64,000 bases of DNA from contig NZ_LAQT01000002.1 in assembly GCF_001294205.1 (NCBI RefSeq), forward strand, positions 186,001 through 250,000, given 5' to 3'. Origin of the DNA: Amantichitinum ursilacus. GTDB lineage: Bacteria; Pseudomonadota; Gammaproteobacteria; Burkholderiales; Chitinibacteraceae. This document shows positions 55,773-64,000 of the stretch, piece by piece; the stretch's first letter is position 1, and each line of letters starts with the position of its first letter. A program made the position numbers and the translations under genes. The notes below the pieces were generated by a model. The model was not told where the DNA came from. It saw nothing but the letters and a program-made list of their open reading frames with translations, and ran no database searches.

Positions 55773-57337
55773 AACCGCAGGGTACCCAGTTGGCGTTGCA
55801 GATCAGTCGCAACGCCGGTGAGATGCTGCATGCCCTGCACCATACGGCTGGTGCCCTGCATGCTTTGCTGCGCACCTTGATCCACCCGTTCCAGCTGCGT
55901 ACGCATCGCCGTACTGGCTTCGTCCTGCGCGCTGACGGCGTGGCTGATGGTGGTCATTTCGCTACTGACTTGCCCGGCGGCGTGGCTGATGCGGGCCAGC
56001 AAACCGGCCACGGTGCTGCCGTCATGACGACATTCCAGCACGCGTTGCGACGCAGCCTGCATTGCATCCAGCGTAACGCGGGTGCGGTCGCGGGTGGCAT
56101 CCAGAATGCGGCGGATGTCCTGGGTGGATTCGCTGGTCATGCTGGACAACTTGCGCACTTCGTCGGCCACTACGGCAAAGCCGCGACCCGCCTCACCCGC
56201 GCGGGCTGCTTCGATGGCGGCATTCAGCGCCAGCAGATTGGTTTGCTGCGCGATCGCTTCAATGCCGCTGGCGGCGGCGACAATCTGGGCGATGGTGTCC
56301 GTCAGCGCGTGCAGGGCGACATCGGTGGCTTCGAATTCGGCGTTGAGCGCATCCAGCCGTTGCAGCGTGGCGTTGCCTGCGGCGTGGGCCTCGGCCACCG
56401 TGCTTTGGGTTTGGGCGGCGATGGCGCTGGCTTCCCGCGCCCGATCACCCACTTGCTGCGCCGTCTGTTGCAACACGCCGCTGCCCGCCACCATCTGCTG
56501 CAGCAAGGCGGTCTGCTGGCCCGAATCAGTATGGATGGCGTCGGCCAGCGTGGTCACTTCGGCGGCGTCCTGGCGCGAGGTTTCCGCGGCGGCGCGCGCT
56601 TGTTGCAGCGTGCGCGTCAGATGCTCCAGAAACTGGTTGAGCGCGCCGCCCAGATGGCCGATTTCATCTTCGCCGCGTGGCATACGGCTGGTCAGATCGC
56701 CTTGCTGCAATTGCGCGCTGACCCGCGCCATGGCGTGCAAGCGCCGCTGCAGCACTCGCCAGAACCACAACAAGCTGCCCATCAATACAAACGCGGTCAG
56801 CGCCAGCGGCGCCAGAATCTGCACCGACATGCGCCGGATATCACGATCAAATACCGCGGTGGCCTGTTCGCCCGCCTGGCTGGCCGCCTGGCTGATGCCA
56901 TTGAGCGTTTGCAGCAGCGGTTCCAGTTCGTTATGCCAGGCTTGATCGGGTATGCCCAGCGCATCTTGCGGACTGGTGCCGGCGATCTTGACGGCGCTTT
57001 GATACTGGTTGAGAAAGTTGGCCCAGTGCCCGGCTAGCGCGGCTTGCAGCTGTTTTTGCTGCACGTCGTTCAAAGCCACCGCTTTGCTGGCCTGGCTGAC
57101 GTCGTGTGCGGCTTGTTGCAGGGTTTTGTCGGCATCGGCGGCCAGGGGGTCCAGCCGTGACGCGGTCAGCATCACCGCGCGCATCTGGCCCAAGGCGGAC
57201 ACCGTGTGCTGCGCCTGGCGATAGCCATCAAAATCATGCGCCAGCGCATTGACCAGCGTACCAAACCAGATGCCCAGGCCCAGCAAGGCGAGGGCGGCGA
57301 AAGCACTGACAAGGCGTAATTGAGTGGCGAGTTTCAT
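55769..57337 (-). CDS. Methyl-accepting chemotaxis protein
   Basis: This is a 522-residue receptor. Transmembrane helix 1 (about 10-32), a four-helix-type periplasmic domain and transmembrane helix 2 (about 173-195) are followed by HAMP ([20 protein letters not shown]). The signalling tip is [20 protein letters not shown] and then [11 protein letters not shown]. No pentapeptide tether for CheR is seen at the C-terminus (ending QRQLGTLRF). The ligand is unknown. Confidence 0.93.
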   Translation of the reverse strand: MKLATQLRLVSAFAALALLGLGIWFGTLVNALAHDFDGYRQAQHTVSALGQMRAVMLTASRLDPLAADADKTLQQAAHDVSQASKAVALNDVQQKQLQAALAGHWANFLNQYQSAVKIAGTSPQDALGIPDQAWHNELEPLLQTLNGISQAASQAGEQATAVFDRDIRRMSVQILAPLALTAFVLMGSLLWFWRVLQRRLHAMARVSAQLQQGDLTSRMPRGEDEIGHLGGALNQFLEHLTRTLQQARAAAETSRQDAAEVTTLADAIHTDSGQQTALLQQMVAGSGVLQQTAQQVGDRAREASAIAAQTQSTVAEAHAAGNATLQRLDALNAEFEATDVALHALTDTIAQIVAAASGIEAIAQQTNLLALNAAIEAARAGEAGRGFAVVADEVRKLSSMTSESTQDIRRILDATRDRTRVTLDAMQAASQRVLECRHDGSTVAGLLARISHAAGQVSSEMTTISHAVSAQDEASTAMRTQLERVDQGAQQSMQGTSRMVQGMQHLTGVATDLQRQLGTLRF

Positions 57338-57460
57338 GACGGCAGGCAGGGCTGATGACGGCCGCGAATTTATGACATTGGAGTTTCAATTTCATGACGA
57401 CGCGCACGCCGACGTCAGTTTGCGCACTATTTACGATATGGAATTACGGGAGAGCAAAGC

Positions 57461-57862
57461 ATGCAGCTGACAGGACAATGCTTGTGTGGCGCGGTGCATT
57501 TCACGGTGGAGGACGCGCTTGAATACGCGGGCTATTGCCATTGCACGCGCTGCCGCAAACGCAGCGGTTCTGCCTTCAATACGTTTGGCGGAATCCGGGT
57601 CGATAAATTACAGATCACCCAAGGTGCGGCCGAAGTCTTGCGCCAGGATGAATCGGACGAAGGCTATGACGCCTTGTGTGCGCGTTGCCATTCGCCGCTG
57701 TTTGCGTTGGTGCGCAATCGCGAATACGTGCATGTGCGGCTGGGCTCGTTGATGGATAACCCCAGTCGCCAGCCCGATCACCACATCTATGTGGCCTGGA
57801 AAGCGCCGTGGTATCAGATCACCGACAATTTGCCGCAGTTTGCCGAGCTGCCTTCGGACTGA
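57461..57862 (+). CDS. GFA (glutathione-dependent formaldehyde-activating type) family protein
   Basis: This is a 133-residue zinc protein of the GFA/CENP-V fold: GQCLCGAVHF (Cys pair), CHCTRCRKRSGSAFNTF (Cys3), CARCHSPLF. The family includes glutathione S-hydroxymethyl adduct synthase and many uncharacterised members. The N-terminal tag and length are normal. It is a single gene. Confidence 0.85.
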   Translation: MQLTGQCLCGAVHFTVEDALEYAGYCHCTRCRKRSGSAFNTFGGIRVDKLQITQGAAEVLRQDESDEGYDALCARCHSPLFALVRNREYVHVRLGSLMDNPSRQPDHHIYVAWKAPWYQITDNLPQFAELPSD

Positions 57863-57865
57863 CGA

Positions 57866-58192
57866 TTACGCCGTGGTGTTGAGCACGCTGCCAGTCTGAA
57901 ACCCCGGTGGCACACTGCCGCCGTTGTTGTACACGCTATAAGCGTTGTTGGCGCCGGTGACGGCATTGGCGCCATCGCCATTGGCCGCGTTCTGCACCGC
58001 CGTGGTGGCGGGCGTGGCGCTCTGCGCCGCGATATCGGTGGCGCGTGCGGCTGCGGCGGCGGTTACGCTGTTGGTGCTGTTGGTGTCGTTGTCGTTGCTG
58101 GCCGGCGCGCGGGCCACTTGTTGCTGTTGCTGCTGCAACAACTGCTGGTAATAGGCCTGGCTGGCGTTGGAATACGGGCTGACGGTTGGCAT
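57866..58192 (-). CDS. Low-complexity Gln/Ala/Asn-rich hypothetical protein
   Basis: This is a 108-residue protein from ATG 58192 behind gggag. It begins MPTVSPYSNASQAYYQQLLQ and has a run of Gln followed by Ala/Thr/Asn-rich sequence. There is no membrane helix and no signal peptide. The composition suggests a flexible or aggregation-prone protein. The family is unknown. It is convergent with the GFA gene (three bases apart). Confidence 0.65.
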   Translation of the reverse strand: MPTVSPYSNASQAYYQQLLQQQQQQVARAPASNDNDTNSTNSVTAAAAARATDIAAQSATPATTAVQNAANGDGANAVTGANNAYSVYNNGGSVPPGFQTGSVLNTTA

Positions 58193-58341
58193 GTGAATAC
58201 TCCCAAATGCGCACAATTTTGCGTGTCTAAACCCAGCCTGGCTGGCCAAGCCCTTGTCTGTCAAACAGTTACGGTCGATTTTGCGATAACTGGCAGGGCG
58301 CTCTGTACGCTAAGTATCGGCTAAGTCGGCCTCAAGACAAT

Positions 58342-58356
58342 CGAGAATGATTCCTG
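58342..58356. promoter_or_regulatory. Possible Fur-like site before the iron operon
   Basis: CGAGAATGATTCCTG shares the central part with the Fur 7-1-7 consensus (left half good, right half poor). It lies 53-67 bases before the FTR1 start. The evidence is weak and rests mainly on position. Confidence 0.3.
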
Positions 58357-58408
58357 TTGCCGCATAACAGGTGCAAAATACGCCCTTGGATTTCTGTCGG
58401 ACTTGCTC

Positions 58409-59218
58409 ATGTTTTCAACGATGTTGATTGTGTTTCGCGAGATTCTCGAAGCCGCGCTGGTGGTTTCGATTGTCATGGCCGCCACGCGCACCGTGCCACG
58501 CCGTGGCTTATGGGTGGGGCTGGGCGTGCTTGGCGGCACCATCGGCGCGGGCCTGGTGGCCGTGTTTGCCGAGGTCATCTCCAACTGGGCCTCGGGCATG
58601 GGCCAGGAAGTCTTTAACGCCGGCATCATGTTTGTGGCTGTGCTGATGCTGGCCTGGCATTGTATCTGGATGAGCCGCCACGGCCGCGAGATGGCGCAAT
58701 CGCTGGGCTCGCTGGGTAAAGCGGTGACGGCGGGGTCTACCTCCATGACGGGTCTGGCGCTGGTGGTGGGCATCGCGCTATTGCGCGAAGGATCAGAAAC
58801 CGTCCTGTTTTTATATGGCATTGCCGCCGGCCAGCAGGGCCAGGGCATGCAGATGACCATCGGCGCGCTGATTGGCCTGGCGGGCGGCATCGGCGTAGGC
58901 GCGGCGCTTTACTTTGGCTTGCTGCAGATCAACACCCGCAAGCTGTTTGCCGTAACCAATGCCTTGGTGCTGTTGCTGGCCGCCGGTATGGCCAGCCAGT
59001 GCGTCGGCTTTCTGATTGCCGCCGACTGGGTGCCGCCCTTGGGGGATGCGTTGTGGGATACCTCGTGGTTGCTCACCGACGACAGCGTCACCGGCAAGAT
59101 GCTGCATGCCGTGGTGGGCTACACCGCGCGCCCGGCGGGCATCCAGTTGCTGGCCTGGGTGGGCACGCTGCTGATTATCTCGACGCTGGCTCGCACCATC
59201 GGCAAGCGTAAAGCCTGA
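58409..59218 (+). CDS. ftrC: FTR1-family iron permease
   Basis: This is a 269-residue protein from ATG 58409 with seven transmembrane helices. Both iron-passing REXXE motifs of the family are present: REILE near residue 10 and REGSE near residue 125. It is the first gene of a four-gene operon with a P19-type protein, a cupredoxin-like protein and a polyferredoxin, matching the FtrABCD ferrous-iron uptake system known from Bordetella and Brucella. The gene symbol follows that system. Confidence 0.88.
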   Translation: MFSTMLIVFREILEAALVVSIVMAATRTVPRRGLWVGLGVLGGTIGAGLVAVFAEVISNWASGMGQEVFNAGIMFVAVLMLAWHCIWMSRHGREMAQSLGSLGKAVTAGSTSMTGLALVVGIALLREGSETVLFLYGIAAGQQGQGMQMTIGALIGLAGGIGVGAALYFGLLQINTRKLFAVTNALVLLLAAGMASQCVGFLIAADWVPPLGDALWDTSWLLTDDSVTGKMLHAVVGYTARPAGIQLLAWVGTLLIISTLARTIGKRKA

Positions 59219-59273
59219 ACCGCACACTATTCCAATCAAATTCATAACGTTAACCAACCTGAGACCAAGCGCA

Positions 59274-59813
59274 ATGCGTAAATTCATTCTGGCAAGTGCT
59301 GTCGCTGCTGTATGTCTGTCGGCCCCGTCTTTTGCGGCCGAATACCCGATCGGTAAACCGCTGCTGAAGGGCGGCATGGAAATTGGCGCGGTGTATCTGC
59401 AGCCGATCAAGATGGAACCGGAAGGCATGATGCGCAAAGCCGAAGAATCGGACATCCATCTGGAAGCCGATATCCACGCACTGAAGAACAACCCGAACGG
59501 TTTTGCCGAAGGCGAATGGATGCCGGCGTTGCTGGTCAAGTACGAAATCACCAAGGTCGGCAGCAACACCAAAATCGCGGGCGACATGATGGCCATGGTG
59601 GCAAGTGACGGCCCGCATTATGGCGACAACGTTAAACTGGCCGGCCCGGGCAAATACAAGCTGCATCTGACCATCCTGCCGCCGTCGCAAAACCCGATGG
59701 CGCATTTTGGTCGTCACGTCGACAAAGAAACCGGCGTGGGCGCATGGTGGGCGCCGATCACCAATGACTACGAATTTACCTTCGCAGGCACCGGCAAGAA
59801 GGGCGGCTACTAA
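59274..59813 (+). CDS. ftrA: P19-type periplasmic iron-binding protein
   Basis: This is a 179-residue protein with a signal peptide (AVCLSAPSFAA, cleavage near residue 22). It belongs to the Fe2+ transport P19/FetP family: GGMEIGAVYLQPI, Met and Glu residues in KMEPEGM, HLEADIHA, GEWMPALLVKYEI and HFGRHVDKETGVG form the metal sites. It probably binds iron (and copper) in the periplasm and hands it to the FTR1 permease. It lies 55 bases after the permease gene. Confidence 0.9.
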   Translation: MRKFILASAVAAVCLSAPSFAAEYPIGKPLLKGGMEIGAVYLQPIKMEPEGMMRKAEESDIHLEADIHALKNNPNGFAEGEWMPALLVKYEITKVGSNTKIAGDMMAMVASDGPHYGDNVKLAGPGKYKLHLTILPPSQNPMAHFGRHVDKETGVGAWWAPITNDYEFTFAGTGKKGGY

Positions 59814-59889
59814 GCCGTCATCCCGTGCAGTATCGCCGGGATGTGTCTACATCCCGGCTTTGTAGTTTTAAAGCAGGAAGAAACAAACA

Positions 59890-60225
59890 ATGCGTCGATT
59901 ATTGTCCGCTGTAGCCGTTGGTTTGCTGGTGGCGCTGGCTCCGCTGGCCCACGCGGAAGACCCGTACGAAGTCAAAATCGAGTTCAAGGACGGCAAAGCC
60001 AATCCGTTAAACCTGACAGTGCCTGCGGGCAAAAAAATCCGCATTGTGGTCACCAACGCCGGCACGCAACCGGTGGAATTTGAAAGCACCGATTTACGCA
60101 AAGAAAAAGTGTTGGGGCCCGGCGTGACGTCGTCGGTCATCTGCGCGCCCATGCAACCGGGCACCTACAAGTGGTTTGATGATTTCCACCCCAATACTGC
60201 CAAGGGCACCATCGTTGCACGCTAA
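59890..60225 (+). CDS. ftrB: Cupredoxin-like periplasmic protein
   Basis: This is a 111-residue protein with a signal peptide (LLVALAPLAHA). The mature part has the cupredoxin_1 pattern seen in EfeO-like and FtrB proteins: NPLNLTVPAGKKIRIVVTN, PVEFESTDLRKEKV, and MQPGTYKWFDDFHPNTAKG. In FtrABCD the partner protein is thought to oxidise ferrous iron for FTR1. It starts 76 bases after the P19 gene. Confidence 0.85.
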   Translation: MRRLLSAVAVGLLVALAPLAHAEDPYEVKIEFKDGKANPLNLTVPAGKKIRIVVTNAGTQPVEFESTDLRKEKVLGPGVTSSVICAPMQPGTYKWFDDFHPNTAKGTIVAR

Positions 60226-60234
60226 GGACACCCC

Positions 60235-61665
60235 ATGAGCGTCACGCTGCTGTCTTCCCGTTTTCTTGCCCGCGCCGGCGACTGGCTGGCGCGGCATCGC
60301 GGCACGCTGATCGGCCTGCAATGGCTGGTGGTGGTGTTTTACGCCAGCTTGCTGATCATCCCCACGCTGCTACCGTTGCCGGATTCGGACGCGCGCATCC
60401 TCAATAACCTGACGGTGTTTGCGCAGTTTCTGTTCTGGGGCATCTGGTGGCCGTTTGTATTGCTGAGCATGGTGTTGCTGGGCCGCGCCTGGTGTGGCGT
60501 GCTGTGTCCGGAAGGCGCGCTCAGCGAATTTACCAGCCGCTTTGGCCTTAACCGCGCGATGCCGCACTGGCTGCGCTGGTCCGGCTGGCCATTTGTGGCG
60601 TTTGCCGGCACCACCATCTACGGCCAGATGGTCAGCGTGTACCAATATCCGCAAGCGGTGCTGGTGGTGCTGGGCGGCTCTACCGTCGCTGCCATGATCA
60701 TTGGCCTGATCTACGCGCGCGACCGCCGCGCCTGGTGTAAATATCTGTGCCCGGTTAACGGCGTGTTCAATCTGCTGTCGCGGCTTGCGCCGATTCATTT
60801 CCGGGTGGATGTGGATGCCTGGAAAAACAGCTACCACAGCCATAAAGTGATCCCGATTGTCTGTGCGCCGATGGTGCCGATCCGCAATATGCAAGGCAAC
60901 GCCGAATGCCATATGTGCGGCCGCTGCAGCAGCCATCGCGACGCCATCACGCTAAGCCCGCGCTCGCCCAATGCCGAAATCGTGCGCGTGGGCCCGCCCA
61001 AAGAATCGATGTGGCAAACCGCGCTGCTGTTGTTTGGCATGCTCGGCATCGCCATCGGCGCCTTCCAGTGGACCGTCAGCCCGTGGATGGTCACCCTCAA
61101 ACAAGCCTGTGCCGAGTGGTTGATCAACCACGACATCATGTGGCCGCTGGAAAAATCGCTGCCGTGGTACGTGTTTACCAACTATCCGCTGCACAACGAT
61201 GTGTTCACCATTCTGGATGGCACGCTGGTGGTGGCCTGGATTGTGGGCGTGGGCGCGCTGATGGGCTGTGTATTGTCCGCGCTGCTGGCGCTCGGCAACG
61301 GCGCGCTGGGTAAATGGGATAACAAACGCTTTCAGCATCTGGCGCTGGCGCTGGTGCCACTGGCGGGCTGTGGCTTGTTCCTGGGCCTGTCGGCCACCAC
61401 GGTTAGCCTGCTGCGCCCCGAAGGCGTCAACCTGACCTGGGTGCAACCGCTGCGCTTTACGCTGCTGGCAGGGGCCAATCTGTGGACCGGCGTGCTGGCG
61501 CTGGGCATCGTGCGGCGTTACGCCGCCGGTAACGGGCAACGAGTACTGGCGTGGCTGTCGGTGGCGATCGCCTGCGCCGTGGTGGATCTGACCTGGTGGT
61601 TGATGTTTGGCGGCTGGACCGTGGTGCAATGGGGCCACTGCATGCCGGGCGCGCGGGTGTGTTGA
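60235..61665 (+). CDS. ftrD: Membrane polyferredoxin (NapH/FtrD-like)
   Basis: This is a 476-residue protein with several transmembrane helices and cysteine-rich motifs CGVLCPEGALSE, CKYLCPVNGVF and CHMCGRCSSH for iron-sulfur clusters. The family transfers electrons across the membrane, here likely taking them from the periplasmic oxidation step during iron uptake. It is the last gene of the operon, nine bases after the cupredoxin gene, and is followed by a strong terminator. Confidence 0.87.
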   Translation: MSVTLLSSRFLARAGDWLARHRGTLIGLQWLVVVFYASLLIIPTLLPLPDSDARILNNLTVFAQFLFWGIWWPFVLLSMVLLGRAWCGVLCPEGALSEFTSRFGLNRAMPHWLRWSGWPFVAFAGTTIYGQMVSVYQYPQAVLVVLGGSTVAAMIIGLIYARDRRAWCKYLCPVNGVFNLLSRLAPIHFRVDVDAWKNSYHSHKVIPIVCAPMVPIRNMQGNAECHMCGRCSSHRDAITLSPRSPNAEIVRVGPPKESMWQTALLLFGMLGIAIGAFQWTVSPWMVTLKQACAEWLINHDIMWPLEKSLPWYVFTNYPLHNDVFTILDGTLVVAWIVGVGALMGCVLSALLALGNGALGKWDNKRFQHLALALVPLAGCGLFLGLSATTVSLLRPEGVNLTWVQPLRFTLLAGANLWTGVLALGIVRRYAAGNGQRVLAWLSVAIACAVVDLTWWLMFGGWTVVQWGHCMPGARVC

Positions 61666-61697
61666 GCGCACGACACTGAACATCGTATTCACCGGAC

Positions 61698-61737
61698 AAA
61701 TGCCGAAGCCGCCTGGTCGCCGCTTCGGCATTTTTTT
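61698..61737 (+). terminator. Terminator of the ftr operon
   Basis: AAATGCCGAAGC (61698-61709) pairs perfectly with GCTTCGGCATTT (61722-61733), followed by more T. Confidence 0.92.
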
Positions 61738-61850
61738 CGAATCGCTAATAAAAGCATGCCGGACAGGCAGAGCGCGAAGATTGTTTAGTTATTTGCGTTT
61801 GACAAATTAAACTGGTTTTCACTAAATTACTTTGGAAGGAGGTTTTTTTA

Positions 61851-62861
61851 GTGAAAAGTAAATATTTTCAGAATGTCAAGGATTCTCACCTTCGTCATAT
61901 CATCGATTCACAACAGACCTTCGATTCCTTGCTCGATGCGGAGCGCGCGCTCCATTCGTACAAGGGGTCAATGCTGTGGCGTGACGTCGGACCGTACACC
62001 TATTTGATCAAACGAGACACCAAGGGAGGGCAGACTAGCCTCGGCAAGAAAAATGAAGAGACGCTCGCAATCTACGAAGCTTTCCAGCGTAACAAGGCGG
62101 AAGCAAAAGCCTCTGTGAATGACTTGACGCAGGCATTGAATGAGAGGCAACGGATTAATAAAGCGCTCGGTATCGGTCGCGCCCCCCAGATACTGGTCGA
62201 TGTGCTGAATCGTATACGCGAAGCGCGTCTGGATGACCACATCCTCATCGTCGGCACCAACGCGATGTATGCCTATGAGGCGCAAGCAGGTGTGCGATTT
62301 GATGACTCAACATTGGCGACCACCGATGTGGACTTGCTGTGGGATAGTCGAAAACGGCTAAGCGTCTGGCACGCCGAAGATATTGGCGAGGACGGCTTGC
62401 TGGGTATCTTGAAGAAGGCTGACAAGTCGTTCGCCTTGATGGAAGACCAGCGATATACCGCCAGAAACGCCAGCGGCTATATGGTGGATCTAATTAAACG
62501 CAAGCGTCAGTGGCTTGAACTTGATGAGGCCGAAGAACAGCAAATAATCAAATCAGATCATGATTTTCGTGCCGCAAAAATTGAAGGGCTGACATGGCTT
62601 TTGTCGTCGCCGCGCTTTCGCGAAATGATCATCTCCGAAAAAGGCGAACTCGCATACATGGATACGATAGACCCACGCGCCTTTGCCATCCACAAGCATT
62701 GGCTGGCCTCGCGGCCCGGCCGCGATCCGCGCAAAGCGCGGCGCGACAAGATGCAATCGTTGGCAGTTCGTAGTCTTGTTGAACATTGGCTGCCCCACCT
62801 GCCGTTTAGCGGCATGCATGCCATACCCGAAAGTTTGCGTGCGGCTTTTGCAGAGGGTTAA
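61851..62861 (+). CDS. NTP_transf_8-like nucleotidyltransferase-fold protein
   Basis: This is a 336-residue protein starting at GTG 61851 behind a very strong ribosome binding site (aaggaggt). The middle part reads ILIVGTNAMYAYEAQAGV followed by TDVDLLWD, which is the nucleotidyltransferase G..A and DxD-type signature of the GSU2403-like (NTP_transf_8) family. The N-terminal 100 residues are helical. Function is unknown, and related folds occur in toxin and abortive-infection proteins. The low GC of its upstream region suggests later acquisition. Confidence 0.78.
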   Translation: MKSKYFQNVKDSHLRHIIDSQQTFDSLLDAERALHSYKGSMLWRDVGPYTYLIKRDTKGGQTSLGKKNEETLAIYEAFQRNKAEAKASVNDLTQALNERQRINKALGIGRAPQILVDVLNRIREARLDDHILIVGTNAMYAYEAQAGVRFDDSTLATTDVDLLWDSRKRLSVWHAEDIGEDGLLGILKKADKSFALMEDQRYTARNASGYMVDLIKRKRQWLELDEAEEQQIIKSDHDFRAAKIEGLTWLLSSPRFREMIISEKGELAYMDTIDPRAFAIHKHWLASRPGRDPRKARRDKMQSLAVRSLVEHWLPHLPFSGMHAIPESLRAAFAEG

Positions 62862-62968
62862 GCCTTTGGCTGGCTGCCCGCCAGCCCCCACGCCCACCAA
62901 TCGATACATGGCAACCCGCTTTAGACTACGCTCTGTTCTAAGTCCCTGTTGCGAGTTCGCCCCCTGAT

Positions 62969-64000
62969 ATGAAGCTGGCTCTACGCCCCTCCGCACCGTT
63001 GTTCTGGCCCGTCGTCGGTTTTGTCGCGGGCGTGGTGTTGACCTTGTTTGTGGCGTGGCAGGTGCAGCAGCACAACTTGCGCGCGCAGGCGCAGGCGATG
63101 CAGCAGGTGGCGAGCCAGATCAGCGACACGATGGCGGAGCGGCTGTTGCGCTATCAGTTTGGCTTGCGCGGCGCACGCGGCGCGGTGGTGACGGCGGGCG
63201 AGAACGGCATTACGCGCGATATTTTCCATCGCTATAGCCAGACGCGCGATCTGCAGCGCGAATTCCCCGGCGCGGGCGGTTTTGGCTTTGTGCGACGCGT
63301 GCCCGCCGATCAGCGGGAAGTATTCCTCGCCACCGCGCGCACTGATGATCCCGATTTCAATATCCTGCAGATGGCTCCGCACGCGGGTGATCTCTACGTC
63401 ATCCAGTACGTCGAGCCGGTGGGGCGCAACCGTCAGGCGATCGGGCTGGATATCGCGTCAGAAGACAATCGCCGGGACGCGGCGCTGGCCGCATTGCAGA
63501 CCGGCGAGGCGCGCTTGACCGGGCCGATTACGCTGGTGCAGGCAGCGGGCAAGCCGCATCAATCATTTCTGTTTTTGCTGCCGGTGTTTCGCGGTGACGG
63601 CACCATGCCGTTGACTCAGGCGGGCCGGGAAGCGGCGTTGTTTGGCTGGTCTTACGCGCCGTTGTCGATGGATGAGGTGTTGGTCAATCTGGGCCTTGAT
63701 CCGCATGCTGCGCAATTGACCGTGGCCGACATTACGCAATCGCCGCAGGCCACGGCGTTCTACAGCACGGCGCTTGCGCCCGATGCGGGGGCGGCGGTGG
63801 ACTCGATCGATCTGCAACAGGGATTTTATGGACGGCAATGGCGGCTTAGCCTGCATGTCTACCCGGCATTTGCCGACGGATTGAATTTGCTGCAGCCGGT
63901 CTGGGTCATCCTGGTGGGCGTGATGCTCTCGGTGCTGAAAGGCCTGCTGATCTGGACGTTAACGCAAAGCCGTCAGCGCAAATCTCTGCTGCGTTCCGAG
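62969..64000 (+). CDS. CHASE-domain membrane sensor, 5' part
   Basis: This is the first 344 codons of a gene that runs past the window end. It has an N-terminal transmembrane helix (about 12-30), then an extracytoplasmic CHASE domain (FGLRGARGAVVTAG, GGFGFVRRVP, YVEPVGRNRQAIGLDI, DNRRDAALAAL), and a second transmembrane helix near residue 312-332 (VWVILVGVMLSVLKGLLIW). The output domain (kinase, GGDEF or other) is not visible. CHASE domains sense small molecules. Confidence 0.85.
   Translation, partial: MKLALRPSAPLFWPVVGFVAGVVLTLFVAWQVQQHNLRAQAQAMQQVASQISDTMAERLLRYQFGLRGARGAVVTAGENGITRDIFHRYSQTRDLQREFPGAGGFGFVRRVPADQREVFLATARTDDPDFNILQMAPHAGDLYVIQYVEPVGRNRQAIGLDIASEDNRRDAALAALQTGEARLTGPITLVQAAGKPHQSFLFLLPVFRGDGTMPLTQAGREAALFGWSYAPLSMDEVLVNLGLDPHAAQLTVADITQSPQATAFYSTALAPDAGAAVDSIDLQQGFYGRQWRLSLHVYPAFADGLNLLQPVWVILVGVMLSVLKGLLIWTLTQSRQRKSLLRSE

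Overview
The window comes from a high-GC Gram-negative bacterium, most likely a betaproteobacterium and plausibly a member of the Neisseriales. The evidence is a complex I operon followed by a DUF2818 gene, the order thrS-infC-rpmI-rplT-pheS-pheT-ihfA-merR, several PEP-CTERM surface proteins, and an FtrABCD-type iron uptake operon. The genus is not settled from sequence alone.

Layout. 1-11976: nuoE (3' end) to nuoN plus a DUF2818 gene, closed by a terminator. 12061-19948: tRNA-Val, a threonine-rich leader peptide with attenuator, then thrS, infC (ATA start), rpmI, rplT, pheS, pheT, ihfA and a MerR-type regulator. 20144-24830: tRNA-Pro followed by a small lower-GC accessory island with a DUF2971 protein, an XRE/ImmA-IrrE-like metallopeptidase overlapping a PIN-like protein, a zinc-ribbon/membrane protein pair and a decayed NTF2-like gene. 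24856-31146: an FAD monooxygenase, a PEP-CTERM protein, a protein with a GIY-YIG-like signature, an Imm33-like protein and several unknowns. 31324-40202: a choloylglycine-hydrolase-family amidase, FNR-type sites, two tandem universal stress proteins, a second PEP-CTERM protein, a periplasmic binding protein, and a TorA-like reductase fused to cytochrome c, with a collapsed copy of itself and a separate cytochrome c just upstream. 40250-43641: TetR, methyltransferase, SDR and a papain-like protease. 43667-49934: an RNA-repair locus. 49938-64000: Cdd1-like, Nudix, PEP-CTERM, nucleoside permease-like, DUF2235, AbrB-type permease, chemoreceptor, GFA protein, the iron uptake operon, an NTP_transf_8-like protein and the start of a CHASE-domain sensor.

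The most striking part is the RNA-repair locus. rtcR is divergent from a sigma-54 promoter that reads into rsr (Ro60/TROVE protein), then three tandem structured RNAs, then rtcB and rtcA. By hand folding, the three RNAs share an outer helix, an internal loop and an inner helix with compensatory base changes and a conserved G-U pair. The second is a clear circularly permuted tRNA mimic (T-arm, closed acceptor stem, U8-A9, D-arm), as known for YrlA. The third appears to be permuted by opening within the D-loop and carries a GNRA-capped hairpin in place of the anticodon arm. rsr-yrl-rtcBA operons are known, but three RNAs with different permutations look unusual.

A second notable element is the thrS leader: an 11-residue peptide with five consecutive Thr codons, followed by mutually exclusive pause, antiterminator and terminator helices. 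This is the layout of ribosome-mediated attenuation, placed in front of a tRNA synthetase and translation-factor operon.
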